Assembly: GCA_001915545.1 (NCBI GenBank)
Contig: MNQS01000126.1
Location: forward strand, 1-36,457
Length of the DNA: 36,457 bases
Direction: 5' to 3'
Source of the DNA: Bacteroides sp. 43_108
GTDB lineage: Bacteria > Bacteroidota > Bacteroidia > Bacteroidales > Bacteroidaceae
Shown: positions 15,755 through 23,597 of the stretch, piece by piece
Numbering within the stretch: the stretch's first letter is position 1
Layout of the letters: every line of letters begins with the position of its first letter
Notes under the pieces: model-generated
What the model was told of the DNA's origin: nothing
The model's database searches: none
What the model saw: only the letters and a program-made list of their open reading frames with translations
Translations under genes and position numbers: made by a program

Positions 15755-16786
15755 TCATTTTATGCCTCTTGCGTTGAGGGCATCAGTATATTTCTTTGCA
15801 AAGCTGAGATGCTGGTCGTAAGTAACGGCAAAATTATGAGTACCTGAGAAATCCTCCTTTGCACACATATACATGAAGTTGTGGTGCTCATAGTTGAGCA
15901 CGGCATCTATGCCCGCTATTGAAGGAATGCGGATTGGTCCTGGCGGGAGTCCTGCATTCTTATATGTGTTGTATGGTGAGTCTGTGTTCAGATGTCCGTG
16001 CATAATTCTTCTCAGTGAGAAATCTCCCAAGGCGAATTTCACTGTAGGGTCAGACTGCAGAGGCATTCCAGCCTTCAGTCTGTTCATGTACAGACCGGCG
16101 ATACGGCTTTTCTCGCCGTTGTTTGCTGTTTCCTCGTCCACGATGCTTGCCAGTGTAATAACCTCGTTCTGCGACAGTCCTGTATTCTTGGCTTTTTCCC
16201 TTCTTTCCTCATTCCAGAAACTCTCGCTCTCTTTTTTCATTCTGTCCAGCAGGTTGTCCATCGATATGTTCCAGTACACCTGGTAAGTGTTAGGTATGAA
16301 CATGCATGAAATGTTCTGCGTGTCGTAGCCGTATTTTTCGCACACATCCTCATCATGGAGAGCATCAGAAATTTTTGCGGAATCCAGCAGTAGGTATCTT
16401 GACAGTCGTCCTGCCAGGTCATCAACGGTTCTTACGCTTGGTATCACCAGATTCACAGGGTCCTGCGAGTGGTTTCTGATTTTTCTTACCATATCCACGG
16501 CATTGTTGCCAGGCTCGATGGAATATCTTCCCGGCTTGATTTTCTTGTCAATGTTGTAGATTGATGCCAAGAGATTGAAGCCCACAAGATTTGACGGCTT
16601 GCCCGCTTCCGAGATTTTCGTTCTGAGCGAATCGATGTTGTCGTCGTCATCGATGTAGATGTACGCTTTTTCCTCGATGTCGAACTGATGTCCGAAGAGC
16701 GAATGGTACATGAATAAGGCGATAATCACAACTACAGCAACAGCGCATATTGTGGTTATGTTCTTCTGTTTTTTTGTCATAGCCAT
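15755..16786 (-). CDS. mltG: Endolytic murein transglycosylase MltG
   Basis: A 343-residue inner-membrane enzyme of the YceG/MltG family that cuts nascent glycan strands and sets their length. One N-terminal transmembrane helix (about 10-28, TTICAVAVVVIIALFMY) places the rest in the periplasm. A LysM-like or linker region (about 40-105) precedes the catalytic domain. The catalytic glutamate lies in ASIVDEET (Glu219 by alignment to the family). MNRLKAGMPLQSDPTVKFAL (234-253) and NTYKNAGLPPGPI (273-285) are family signatures. Usual length. A -7 box about 110 nt upstream on the minus strand (16899-16906) is its probable promoter. Confidence 0.94.
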   Translation of the reverse strand: MAMTKKQKNITTICAVAVVVIIALFMYHSLFGHQFDIEEKAYIYIDDDDNIDSLRTKISEAGKPSNLVGFNLLASIYNIDKKIKPGRYSIEPGNNAVDMVRKIRNHSQDPVNLVIPSVRTVDDLAGRLSRYLLLDSAKISDALHDEDVCEKYGYDTQNISCMFIPNTYQVYWNISMDNLLDRMKKESESFWNEERREKAKNTGLSQNEVITLASIVDEETANNGEKSRIAGLYMNRLKAGMPLQSDPTVKFALGDFSLRRIMHGHLNTDSPYNTYKNAGLPPGPIRIPSIAGIDAVLNYEHHNFMYMCAKEDFSGTHNFAVTYDQHLSFAKKYTDALNARGIK

Positions 16787-16898
16787 ATTTCAGATAATTT
16801 TATATGCTTCGGGAATATATTTCAATAAAGCAAAACAATCGATGCCAGCTTTTAAGCCTACGGCTCTTGTTGTGTGAGCCTTGCCGTCATTGCAGTCG

Positions 16899-16906
16899 CA
16901 AAGATA
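16899..16906 (-). promoter_or_regulatory. Probable mltG promoter -7 box
   Basis: On the minus strand this reads TATCTTTG, a perfect TAnnTTTG box. It would give a leader of about 105-110 nt before mltG. An open frame between it and mltG begins upstream of the predicted transcript start and is not called. No clear -33 element was identified. Confidence 0.4.
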
Positions 16907-17053
16907 TGTCATTTTTCGTTTGGCCGGTGTGTTTGCGTGGCATTGTTTTTGCAAGAGTCGGGCATTTAGTGACATAAGCCGTCAAGCGTTATATTTTATT
17001 AGCTTTTTTTGCCGAAAGAATGCATATAAGTGCGTGATGATGGGAAAAATCAA

Positions 17054-17061
17054 TATCTTTG
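17054..17061 (+). promoter_or_regulatory. Promoter -7 box of the SPFH gene
   Basis: A perfect TATCTTTG, about 40 nt before the ATG at 17102; the transcript would start near 17066. The rest of the 315-base spacer between mltG and this gene (16787-17101) shows nothing else recognisable. Confidence 0.5.
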
Positions 17062-17101
17062 TGCATCATCTTTGTATAACTTAAAATAAACCTGTTTAAT
17101 C

Positions 17102-18040
17102 ATGGAGAAAAAGGAATTCGAGTACGTTGGATTCACAGCCAACGGTTTCATTGCACTATTCTTGAATCTGGCGCTGATGGCATTGTCCATATTCTGCTTT
17201 TTTCTTTCAGACTATCTATCCTTTTGGGCATACGTGGCAGGTGGTGTAGGACTGCTGGCTTCTTTCGTCATCTGGGGAGGCATGATGCAGCTCGAGCCTA
17301 ACGAAGCGCGTGCCATGGTTTTCTTCGGAACCTACAAGGGCACGTTCAAGCGTACCGGCCTCTTCTGGGTCAACCCTTTTATGGAAGCCAAGAAGATTTC
17401 TCTGCGTGCGCGCAACCTCAATGTCGACCCCATAAAAGTGAACGATAAGGAGGGAAATCCTATTCTCATAGGTCTTGTGCTTGTATGGAAACTGAAAGAC
17501 ACCTACTGTGCACTTTTCGAAATAGATTCACAGACGATGGCTTCGAAGCCTAATGAGGCCGGAACATCCCTTGCTTCTCGCATGAGGGCCTTTGAAGATT
17601 TCGTACGTGTGCAGAGCGATGCCGCCCTGCGTCAGGTTGCCGGACTTTATGCCTACGACAACAACGAAGGCGGAAATTCGGAACTCACCCTGCGCAACAG
17701 TGGAAATGAAATCAACGAAGAGCTCGAACGCAAGCTCAACGAAAGGCTCGACATGGCCGGCATGGAAGTTGTCGAGGCACGCATCAACTACCTTGCCTAT
17801 GCGCCCGAGATAGCAGCCGTCATGCTTCGTCGCCAGCAGGCCAGTGCCATACTCTCCGCACGCGAGAAAATTGTTGATGGTGCAGTTTCGATGGTCAAGA
17901 TGGCTATCGACAAGCTCGAGAACGAAAACGTGGTAAAGCTCAGCGACGACAAACGTGCTTCAGTCGTAAGCAATCTGCTCGTAGTGCTTTGTGCCGATGA
18001 ACCGGCGCAACCTGTCATCAATTCTGGTGCACAGCAGTAA
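17102..18040 (+). CDS. SPFH / band 7 domain membrane protein
   Basis: A 312-residue SPFH-family (stomatin/prohibitin/flotillin-like) protein. Two N-terminal hydrophobic segments (about 14-36 and 39-60) anchor it in the inner membrane. The SPFH domain follows ([20 protein letters not shown], then the beta-rich [20 protein letters not shown]), and a helical C-terminal region (about 200-295) has the usual heptad pattern and [13 protein letters not shown]. Such proteins form membrane microdomain assemblies and often partner with proteases; no partner gene is seen here. Its stop (18038-18040) nearly abuts the GH51 gene, so the two may share a transcript. Confidence 0.88.
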   Translation: MEKKEFEYVGFTANGFIALFLNLALMALSIFCFFLSDYLSFWAYVAGGVGLLASFVIWGGMMQLEPNEARAMVFFGTYKGTFKRTGLFWVNPFMEAKKISLRARNLNVDPIKVNDKEGNPILIGLVLVWKLKDTYCALFEIDSQTMASKPNEAGTSLASRMRAFEDFVRVQSDAALRQVAGLYAYDNNEGGNSELTLRNSGNEINEELERKLNERLDMAGMEVVEARINYLAYAPEIAAVMLRRQQASAILSAREKIVDGAVSMVKMAIDKLENENVVKLSDDKRASVVSNLLVVLCADEPAQPVINSGAQQ

Positions 18041-18087
18041 TGATAATCAATGCCAAGAACAACGCTACCAAACCCAATAAAGAAAAA

Positions 18088-19647
18088 ATGATAAAAGAAG
18101 GATTATTGACAATCGCCATGCTTGCTTCAATGCCGGTTATGGCACAGAAGACATCAACGGCCGTTCTTCACCCAGACCAGGCCAAGGAAAAAATCAACAA
18201 GGAAATCTACGGACAGTTTGCCGAACACCTCGGCACCTGCATCTACGGCGGACTCTGGGTCGGACCGCAGTCGTCTGTGCCTAACACTGACGGCTACCGC
18301 AACGATGTCCTTCAGGCTCTCAAGGACCTCAAGGTGCCTGTGCTCCGCTGGCCTGGCGGATGTTTTGCCGACGAATACCACTGGATGGACGGTATCGGAC
18401 CGAGAGAGAATCGTCCGCGTATGGTCAACAGCAACTGGGGAGGCACTGTCGAGGACAACAGTTTCGGTACTCACGAGTTTCTCAATCTCTGTGAAATGCT
18501 CGGATGCGAACCTTACGTGAGCATGAATGTCGGTAGCGGAACAGTTCAGGAAGCTGCTCAGTGGGTTGAGTACATGACTGCCGAAGACGGACCTATGGCC
18601 AAACTGCGCAAGCAGAACGGACGCGAAAAGCCGTGGAAGGTGAAATATATCGGTGTCGGAAACGAGAGCTGGGGATGCGGTGGAAACATGCGTCCTGAGT
18701 ACTATGCCGACCTCTACAGACGCTATCAGACATACTGCCGCAACTACAACGGCAACCGTCTCTTCAAGATTGCCAGCGGTTCTGGCGAGTACGACCTGCA
18801 CTGGACGGAAACTATGATGAAGCAGGCACGCAACCAGATGAACGGACTTTCGCTCCATTACTACACTGTTGCCGGATGGTCTGGAAGCAAGGGCTCTGCA
18901 ACAGATTTCTCAGTCGAGGACTATTATTGGACAATGGGTAAATGTCTCGACATCGAGAACTGTATCCGCGAACATTCAAAGATAATGGACAAGTACGACC
19001 CTAAGAAGCGTGTAGCCCTCATGGTTGACGAGTGGGGAACATGGTGGGACGAAGAGCCTGGCACAATCAGCGGTCACCTCTATCAGCAGAACACCATGCG
19101 CGATGCCTTCGTAGCAGCACTTTCGCTCAACGTGTTCCACAAGTACACCGACCGTGTGAAGATGGCCAACATCGCACAGATTGCCAATGTACTCCAGAGC
19201 ATGATTCTCACTAAGGACGACAAGATGGTGCTCACACCTACATATCATGTCTTCAAGATGTACAACGTTCATCAGGATGCAACATACATTCCTCTCGACG
19301 TTCAGTGCGAGAATCGTGAGGTGAGAGCCCGCATGGGACGCGACGGCGAAACACGCACACTGCCTATGCTCGGTGCAACAGCATCAAAGGCTGCAGACGG
19401 TACAGTGCACATCTCGCTTTCGAACGTCGACCTTGAAAACAAGAACGAAGTGACAATCGACCTTGCAGGACTCGGCGTAAAGACTGTCACTGGTCAGATT
19501 CTCACATGCAAGAAAATCACAGATAAGAACACATTCGAGAATCCAGATGTTGTAAAGCCTGCCACATTCAAGGATGCAAAGATTTCAAAAGGCAAACTCA
19601 CTGTCAAGATGCCGCCTATGAGCATCGTTGCCCTCGAACTCAAATAA
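18088..19647 (+). CDS. GH51 alpha-L-arabinofuranosidase, exported
   Basis: About 519 residues; removes terminal alpha-L-arabinofuranosyl units from arabinan or arabinoxylan fragments. A signal peptide (1-20, [15 protein letters not shown]) sends it to the periplasm. The catalytic (beta/alpha)8 domain has the acid/base Glu193 in [10 protein letters not shown] and the nucleophile Glu315 in VDEWGTWW, plus the conserved FAEHLG and [13 protein letters not shown]. The C-terminal jelly-roll domain runs to [11 protein letters not shown]. The frame opens at 18040, overlapping the SPFH stop, but the signal peptide begins at the ATG at 18088, so that start is preferred. No SusCD pair or other glycosidases lie nearby, so it is an isolated enzyme. 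A terminator follows. Confidence 0.95.
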   Translation: MIKEGLLTIAMLASMPVMAQKTSTAVLHPDQAKEKINKEIYGQFAEHLGTCIYGGLWVGPQSSVPNTDGYRNDVLQALKDLKVPVLRWPGGCFADEYHWMDGIGPRENRPRMVNSNWGGTVEDNSFGTHEFLNLCEMLGCEPYVSMNVGSGTVQEAAQWVEYMTAEDGPMAKLRKQNGREKPWKVKYIGVGNESWGCGGNMRPEYYADLYRRYQTYCRNYNGNRLFKIASGSGEYDLHWTETMMKQARNQMNGLSLHYYTVAGWSGSKGSATDFSVEDYYWTMGKCLDIENCIREHSKIMDKYDPKKRVALMVDEWGTWWDEEPGTISGHLYQQNTMRDAFVAALSLNVFHKYTDRVKMANIAQIANVLQSMILTKDDKMVLTPTYHVFKMYNVHQDATYIPLDVQCENREVRARMGRDGETRTLPMLGATASKAADGTVHISLSNVDLENKNEVTIDLAGLGVKTVTGQILTCKKITDKNTFENPDVVKPATFKDAKISKGKLTVKMPPMSIVALELK

Positions 19648-19698
19648 CGGCATTGATTTGTTGCGTGCATATATTGTTCGCAAATATATACAAAGAAT

Positions 19699-19733
19699 AA
19701 GGAGAGCATGTCCGTGAAGGATTTGCTCTCCTT
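19699..19733. terminator. Terminator between GH51 and the metallophosphoesterase gene
   Basis: A perfect 10-bp stem (AAGGAGAGCA with TGCTCTCCTT) around a 15-nt loop, lying between two convergent genes. The T tract on the plus side is weak. Confidence 0.7.
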
Positions 19734-19739
19734 GCATTA

Positions 19740-20513
19740 TTATATTTCAATGAATTTTCCTGGATCAAAGGATATATGCTCGTTGTGGAATACATATCCC
19801 AATTGATTGGTTACACATTTTGTGTTCCCAATTTGTACATCAACATTATAATGTGAATGCCCGTATATCCAGTATTCTATATCGCTATCTTTTATGAAGT
19901 TTTCCAATTCTACGGTAAATGCTCCATTTGCTTTGCTACCTGTAAATTTAGGGTGCTGCATACGGAAAGATGGTACATGGTGTGTAACAACTATCTTATG
20001 TCGTGCCTTGCCGGCAGCAACTGCTTTACGGATAAAGTCGACACATCTTTCACATTCTTTGTTGAACTCGGCAAAAGTCAGGAGCTCTCCATTATATAAT
20101 ATTCTTCTGAAATCGAATATCACATTTTCCGTAAAGTATGCTTCTTCTAAAGGTATATGCCCCCATAATGTGGAAATAAAGACGTCTGTATCGTCCAATT
20201 TTACAATTCCGTTATAGTAGCAGTGGATGTTCGGACGTATCTCCAGACAGTATCCGTTTTCTAAAGTGGCGATGTCATAATTTTTGTAGAACTCATGGTT
20301 TCCCATACAAACAATCACTTTCCTATAGTTTTCCGAAGCCCACTTCCAGAACGGATGGTTGCTGTAATTCTCATCACCGAGATAGCTGATATCTCCAGCC
20401 AGGACAAGTATGTCACCTGTAACAGGCAGGGGATTATGTTTGATGTAGCTTCCATTTTCGCCAAATTCCAGATGTAGATCAGATGCGTATTGGATTTTCA
20501 TGTTGCATGTCAT
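19740..20513 (-). CDS. Calcineurin-like metallophosphoesterase
   Basis: A 257-residue cytosolic phosphoesterase of the calcineurin fold with all metal-ligand motifs: SDLHLE (11-16), AGDIS (39-43), GNHEF (71-75), THHVPS (177-182) and GHSHYN (218-223). It presumably hydrolyses a phosphomono- or phosphodiester; the substrate is unknown. Its ATG overlaps the stop of the upstream nucleotidyltransferase gene by one base (TAATG), which implies translational coupling and fixes the start. It is the third gene of a tightly packed cassette with a winged-helix protein and a nucleotidyltransferase, so it may reverse or complement the transferase reaction (inference). Confidence 0.85.
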   Translation of the reverse strand: MTCNMKIQYASDLHLEFGENGSYIKHNPLPVTGDILVLAGDISYLGDENYSNHPFWKWASENYRKVIVCMGNHEFYKNYDIATLENGYCLEIRPNIHCYYNGIVKLDDTDVFISTLWGHIPLEEAYFTENVIFDFRRILYNGELLTFAEFNKECERCVDFIRKAVAAGKARHKIVVTHHVPSFRMQHPKFTGSKANGAFTVELENFIKDSDIEYWIYGHSHYNVDVQIGNTKCVTNQLGYVFHNEHISFDPGKFIEI

Positions 20514-21292
20514 TATTTGATTGCAAAAAGTTCTGTAAGTTGATTCAGTAATTCCAACACAAATTCTTTGTCTTGTCCCAATGATGCAGCCAATGAATCC
20601 GACAGATCATCCCAGTCTCTATGTATTGAACCAACAAAGTCATTTATACGTCTTACGATTGATTCCGGTGCTTCAATTTGAGAATCTTCCATGATTATGA
20701 TGTTTTTCAGAACGTCCGAGCGGTGTTTGCGAATATCCTTGCTGTTTACATGTTTCCCGTTCTCTTTATCTGCAAGGAGATTAATGTATGCTTTAGCTTT
20801 AAGTGCTATTAGGGCCGCTGGATCTGCATGACGTATTCCGTCTGTCAGCTTGCTGTGTTCTATGGCAAAATGATAAAAATCATCATCCATTATAATGGCG
20901 CTAAGACTGGAGACATCTTCACCAATAGGCAATGGTTCAACGACAACTCCCTTGGGTTCCCCTAATACATCCGGATGGCGAGATAGCAGTTCTATCATTT
21001 CTGGATAACCGTCTTTTCCGTCCAGAAAACGATATAGCTCATATTTGGGAGATTCTCCTTCTTTATGTTTGCGTTTTTCGGGCCTATACCCAGCTTCACG
21101 TATAAATTCCCAGAACCGTTTACCGAAAGCATCGGTTATCTTTTCAGCTATGACAATCATATCTATGTCATGTGTGGCACGTGGCCTTACAGTTGTTCCA
21201 GTCATTGCTATGTCGCATGCTGTTCCTCCTATTACCACGTAGTTGTCTGAGAACTCGGCAAATGCTTCTCGGAATTTTTCTAATCCTTCCAT
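20513..21292 (-). CDS. AbiEii-like nucleotidyltransferase (putative toxin)
   Basis: A 259-residue protein of the DNA polymerase beta-type nucleotidyltransferase superfamily, resembling AbiEii/AbiGii-type or DUF6036-like enzymes. The N-terminal GGTACD (22-27) and the ATHDIDMIV motif (39-47) supply the nucleotide-binding glycines and two metal-binding aspartates. Later conserved patches are LIALKAKAYINLLADK (about 160-175) and SKDIRKHRSDV. Related enzymes add nucleotides to tRNA or proteins and act as toxins in abortive-infection or type IV toxin-antitoxin systems. It overlaps the upstream winged-helix gene by 13 nt and the downstream phosphoesterase by 1 nt. The toxin role is inferred from family and layout. 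Confidence 0.75.
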   Translation of the reverse strand: MEGLEKFREAFAEFSDNYVVIGGTACDIAMTGTTVRPRATHDIDMIVIAEKITDAFGKRFWEFIREAGYRPEKRKHKEGESPKYELYRFLDGKDGYPEMIELLSRHPDVLGEPKGVVVEPLPIGEDVSSLSAIIMDDDFYHFAIEHSKLTDGIRHADPAALIALKAKAYINLLADKENGKHVNSKDIRKHRSDVLKNIIIMEDSQIEAPESIVRRINDFVGSIHRDWDDLSDSLAASLGQDKEFVLELLNQLTELFAIK

Positions 21293-22248
21293 TCTATATC
21301 ATTGATCATTCGTTCTACTTCTTTTTCAATGCGCGGGTCATTTTCCTTTGCCAATGTTATGGCCAGAGACAAGCGGTCGACCCATTGTACATTTTCACTA
21401 GCCGATACGATAGCAGGATATTTCCAGACTTCTATGATAATACTGCCATCATAGGCATTGGGGTTTTCAAGAATTCCAGAATTCTTTAACGTACGGTATT
21501 CCTTGTTTGTCAACATAAACATTTTTTCCGGATCTGGATTAAGCCATGTATAATGCGCCAGGGCATTTACTCCACAAACAGGAAACTCCTTTTTTGAATG
21601 AAGGGCATCGCAATAGATTCGTTGTTCCAAAGGGGATATGAAGAACGCTTCTGCATTCCTCCATAGTTCAAGACCTTTTTTTGTGAAATGAATCTGCTTT
21701 GTCCTTTGACCGGCAAGAACCTTTTCACATAATCCCAAATCTTCCATGCAGGTTATTCCCAGTGTTGTGCTTTCATATGAGTATGGAATCTGCTTTGCTA
21801 TCTCTTTGGCAGAAAGTCCTTCAAGACTCTTCTCCTGAAGATGGTAAAGGAGAATATATTGTGCAACCGGAGTTAGCATAGAAGCTGTTTTCCTGTCGCT
21901 GGTCTTTTCTAAGGCAATGAGCATCGGTAAGTGAGCATATTTGTCAGACATGACAAAATACACTCCTTTGTCTGTTAGTCTTTGTCTTTCGTATGTAGGT
22001 CCAGGTTTTAGTATGAATACGACCGGAACACCTAATAATGCCATAATCCTGCCGGACGTTATTTCGCATTCTTTCGGTGTTGGATTGCCTTTCCTCGGTT
22101 CCAAGAACATCATGGTAGTGTCCTGATATTTCCCTTCATAAAATGTGTATGACAATTTTTCACCGACAGATATACCTTTAAGCCGTTCTTTGTTACAAGT
22201 GTCTAACCGTATTTTTCTATGTAATATGTTTATCTCTTCCAATGCCAT
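21280..22248 (-). CDS. Winged-helix protein, putative antitoxin/regulator of the nucleotidyltransferase
   Basis: A 322-residue protein, first in the three-gene cassette. The middle (about 125-195) has a winged-helix pattern: LTPVAQYILLYHLQ, then GLSAKEIAKQIPYSYESTTL, then a beta wing (KQIHFTKKGLELW). An N-terminal alpha/beta region of about 110 residues includes MALLGVPVVFILKPG. The C-terminal region (about 200-320) resembles the effector part of AbiEi-like antitoxins in position only. It overlaps the nucleotidyltransferase start by 13 nt, as in many antitoxin-toxin pairs. A -7 box and an array of GTAAA half-sites lie upstream, consistent with autoregulation (inference). Confidence 0.6.
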   Translation of the reverse strand: MALEEINILHRKIRLDTCNKERLKGISVGEKLSYTFYEGKYQDTTMMFLEPRKGNPTPKECEITSGRIMALLGVPVVFILKPGPTYERQRLTDKGVYFVMSDKYAHLPMLIALEKTSDRKTASMLTPVAQYILLYHLQEKSLEGLSAKEIAKQIPYSYESTTLGITCMEDLGLCEKVLAGQRTKQIHFTKKGLELWRNAEAFFISPLEQRIYCDALHSKKEFPVCGVNALAHYTWLNPDPEKMFMLTNKEYRTLKNSGILENPNAYDGSIIIEVWKYPAIVSASENVQWVDRLSLAITLAKENDPRIEKEVERMINDIEWKD

Positions 22249-22282
22249 TTGTGCTCTATTTTAATAGTGTATTAAAACGTAG

Positions 22283-22290
22283 CAAAAATA
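22283..22290 (-). promoter_or_regulatory. Promoter -7 box of the three-gene cassette
   Basis: On the minus strand this reads TATTTTTG, a perfect TAnnTTTG box, giving a leader of about 30 nt before the ATG at 22248. The half-site array begins about 45 nt upstream of it. Confidence 0.5.
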
Positions 22291-22335
22291 GCTATAATAT
22301 TTTATATAACATGATGTTTCCTTGTATTTTACAGA

Positions 22336-22464
22336 GTAAAACCTTTCAGTAAAGAATCAGTTCTTTTTCTGTAAAGATTTTTAGTAAAAAAGCTTATGTA
22401 CTGTAAAGTCTTTCAGTAAACTTGTTCAAAACGTGTAAAGTGAATCAGTAATTACTTTTGTGTG
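22336..22464. repeat. Regular array of paired GTAAA half-sites (candidate operator)
   Basis: Four imperfect 19-bp direct repeats (22336-22354, 22371-22389, 22403-22421, 22435-22453), consensus GTAAAGTCTTTCAGTAAA. Each holds two GTAAA half-sites exactly 13 bp apart; the last is GTAAT. The starts are 35, 32 and 32 bp apart, close to three helical turns, so bound proteins would lie on one face. A degenerate GTAAG follows near 22464. The array sits just upstream of the cassette promoter. No cas genes are present, so it is not a CRISPR. Confidence 0.65.
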
Positions 22465-22543
22465 TAAGGTAAATTAAAACAGAGTCATATTCACAGCAAC
22501 CGCCTGTTTTAATAATCCTTTCTTATTCTCTCCGAATGGTGCT

Positions 22544-22630
22544 CAGTACTTCTTAAAAAGTACTGCGATACTGCATAACAAGTACTACAATATTTCTTTG
22601 GAAGTATTCGAGTACTTCTTAAGCAGTACT
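22544..22630. repeat. Cluster of AGTACT palindromes
   Basis: AGTACTTCTTAA occurs twice, 66 bp apart (22545-22556 and 22611-22622). Each copy continues into a second AGTACT; the first forms an 8-bp inverted repeat (22544-22551 with 22558-22565). A lone AGTACT lies at 22581-22586 and a variant AAGTATT near 22602. This looks like a second operator cluster upstream of the array. Which gene it controls is not clear. Confidence 0.45.
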
Positions 22631-22966
22631 GAAGCTGGTGTTAACACTCTCCGTCGAGGTTGCAAAAAAGGGAAATGGAGATTTTTATGTATTTTTCTTT
22701 CACGTGTGAACGCATTGGGCACACGTACGGCAGATATTTGCATGTGTAAACTTTAAGAAGTGAAAATATGAACAAGAAATATACATGCAGAGAGATGACG
22801 GTGGCGAATAAGGATACAGCTGTTGTCAAAGCATTGTGCGGACGTTTTGTGTCGTTGTGTACATGATGTGCACGGTTGACGGATGCGATGCGGTGCGAAT
22901 GATGGCACGGGTGTTGGCGACAAGTCATTTTTTGAGATGCAGTCCATGACATGTCGGCAATTATGT
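22631..22966. other. Intergenic stretch without a supported gene
   Basis: It contains a hairpin (ACGTGTG at 22702-22708 with CACACGT at 22720-22726) and a 32-codon open frame (22768-22866, starting MNKKYTCREM) with only a weak purine-rich leader. Neither can be assigned a role. Confidence 0.3.
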
Positions 22967-22995
22967 TTTGTTTTTGAAAAACTTTTGTATATTTG
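22967..22995 (+). promoter_or_regulatory. Promoter of the candidate small RNA
   Basis: TTTG (22967-22970) lies 17 nt before a perfect -7 box TATATTTG (22988-22995). Transcription would start near 23000. No open frame with support begins nearby; the next gene starts at 23331, beyond a terminator. Confidence 0.6.
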
Positions 22996-22999
22996 CGAC

Positions 23000-23245
23000 A
23001 ATACAAAAAAGTTTAGAAAGAAACAGAAATACATAATTGAGACATATTGCATAATTTGCATGCTGATTATTTGACCTGGTTAAATCTGGAAAATTCAACA
23101 AAGGAGTCTAAAATAGTCTGGCAAGCACGTTCTGTATCCTTCTTCGAAGGACATGGACTGCTTTTTCATTATTTTGACTCCGGGTTTTTCCAGAACCTAA
23201 CCAGAAAAATAAGAAAAGGCACAGGACATGTCCTTTTCTTGTTTT
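23000..23245 (+). ncRNA. Candidate structured small RNA with terminator
   Basis: A long imperfect hairpin spans 23076-23204. Pairs from the base upward are CTGGTTA/TAACCAG, TCTGGAAAA/TTTTCCAGA, GGAGTC/GACTCC, AAAAT/ATTTT and AGTC/GACT, with a capping hairpin TCCTTC-TTC-GAAGGA (23137-23151). Unpaired internal loops separate the helices. A separate 9-bp terminator hairpin (AAGAAAAGG 23211-23219 with CCTTTTCTT 23232-23240) and a T-rich tail close it. A good promoter precedes it. The overall shape, a long interrupted rod, is compatible with 6S RNA or an unknown small RNA. A miniature inverted-repeat element is a weaker alternative. Confidence 0.5.
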
Positions 23246-23330
23246 CCCCACGGCCGGTTATCTCCTATCTTATGCATCGTTTCACAGATGTACTTCAAAT
23301 TCTTGATATACCGTTTTAAATCTTGATATT

Positions 23331-23552
23331 ATGACTAAAGTTTTTCAAATCATCCCGAAGCGCACCAAACGTGCCAACGGAACAGTTCTCACACCTGAGA
23401 TGGTCGTAACCGTAACAACGCAGATTCATACCTCAACACCTTTCTACAACGGAGCGAAGGAAGTGCAGGAAGCCTACATGCGCATCTACAATTTCGATTA
23501 CCGCAAGGCCAATTGTTCCGTCAACGATTTCGACTTCCGTAAACTGGATTGA
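23331..23552 (+). CDS. Small conserved-looking protein of unknown function
   Basis: A 73-residue basic protein (opening MTKVFQIIPKRTKRANG) with good codon usage and a beta-then-alpha pattern: MVVTVTTQIHTSTPF, then KEVQEAYMRIYNFDY. No transmembrane segment or catalytic motif. It lies 45 nt before the large helical protein gene and may be co-transcribed with it. I have the impression that similar small proteins occur in other Bacteroides genomes, but I cannot name a family. Confidence 0.6.
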   Translation: MTKVFQIIPKRTKRANGTVLTPEMVVTVTTQIHTSTPFYNGAKEVQEAYMRIYNFDYRKANCSVNDFDFRKLD

Positions 23553-23597
23553 CGCGGTTTGCGGAGTGCTGGAGCGTGAGAAAAGTTTTTCTTCGTT

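Noticed and set aside
16790..16975. Small gene of 61 codons directly upstream of mltG
   Set aside because: Its start, and the internal ATG at 16912, lie upstream of the predicted mltG transcript start, and no domain is visible.
18040..18087. Start of the GH51 gene at 18040, overlapping the SPFH stop
   Set aside because: The 16 extra residues are polar and would bury the signal peptide that begins at 18088.
18154..18858. Minus-strand open frame of 234 codons within the GH51 gene
   Set aside because: Antisense to an enzyme with intact catalytic motifs.
22336..22464. CRISPR array
   Set aside because: Repeats are only 19 bp, imperfect, separated by 13-16 bases, and there are no cas genes; operator sites fit better.
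22768..22866. Open frame of 32 codons beginning MNKKYTCREM
   Set aside because: Too short, with no promoter box or family resemblance; mentioned only in the intergenic description.
23076..23204. Miniature inverted-repeat transposable element
   Set aside because: No target-site duplication is visible and the arms differ by loop insertions; kept only as an alternative to the RNA call.
23047..23319. Open frame of 90 codons over the candidate small RNA
   Set aside because: It runs through both arms of the long hairpin and the terminator, so RNA structure explains the sequence better than coding.
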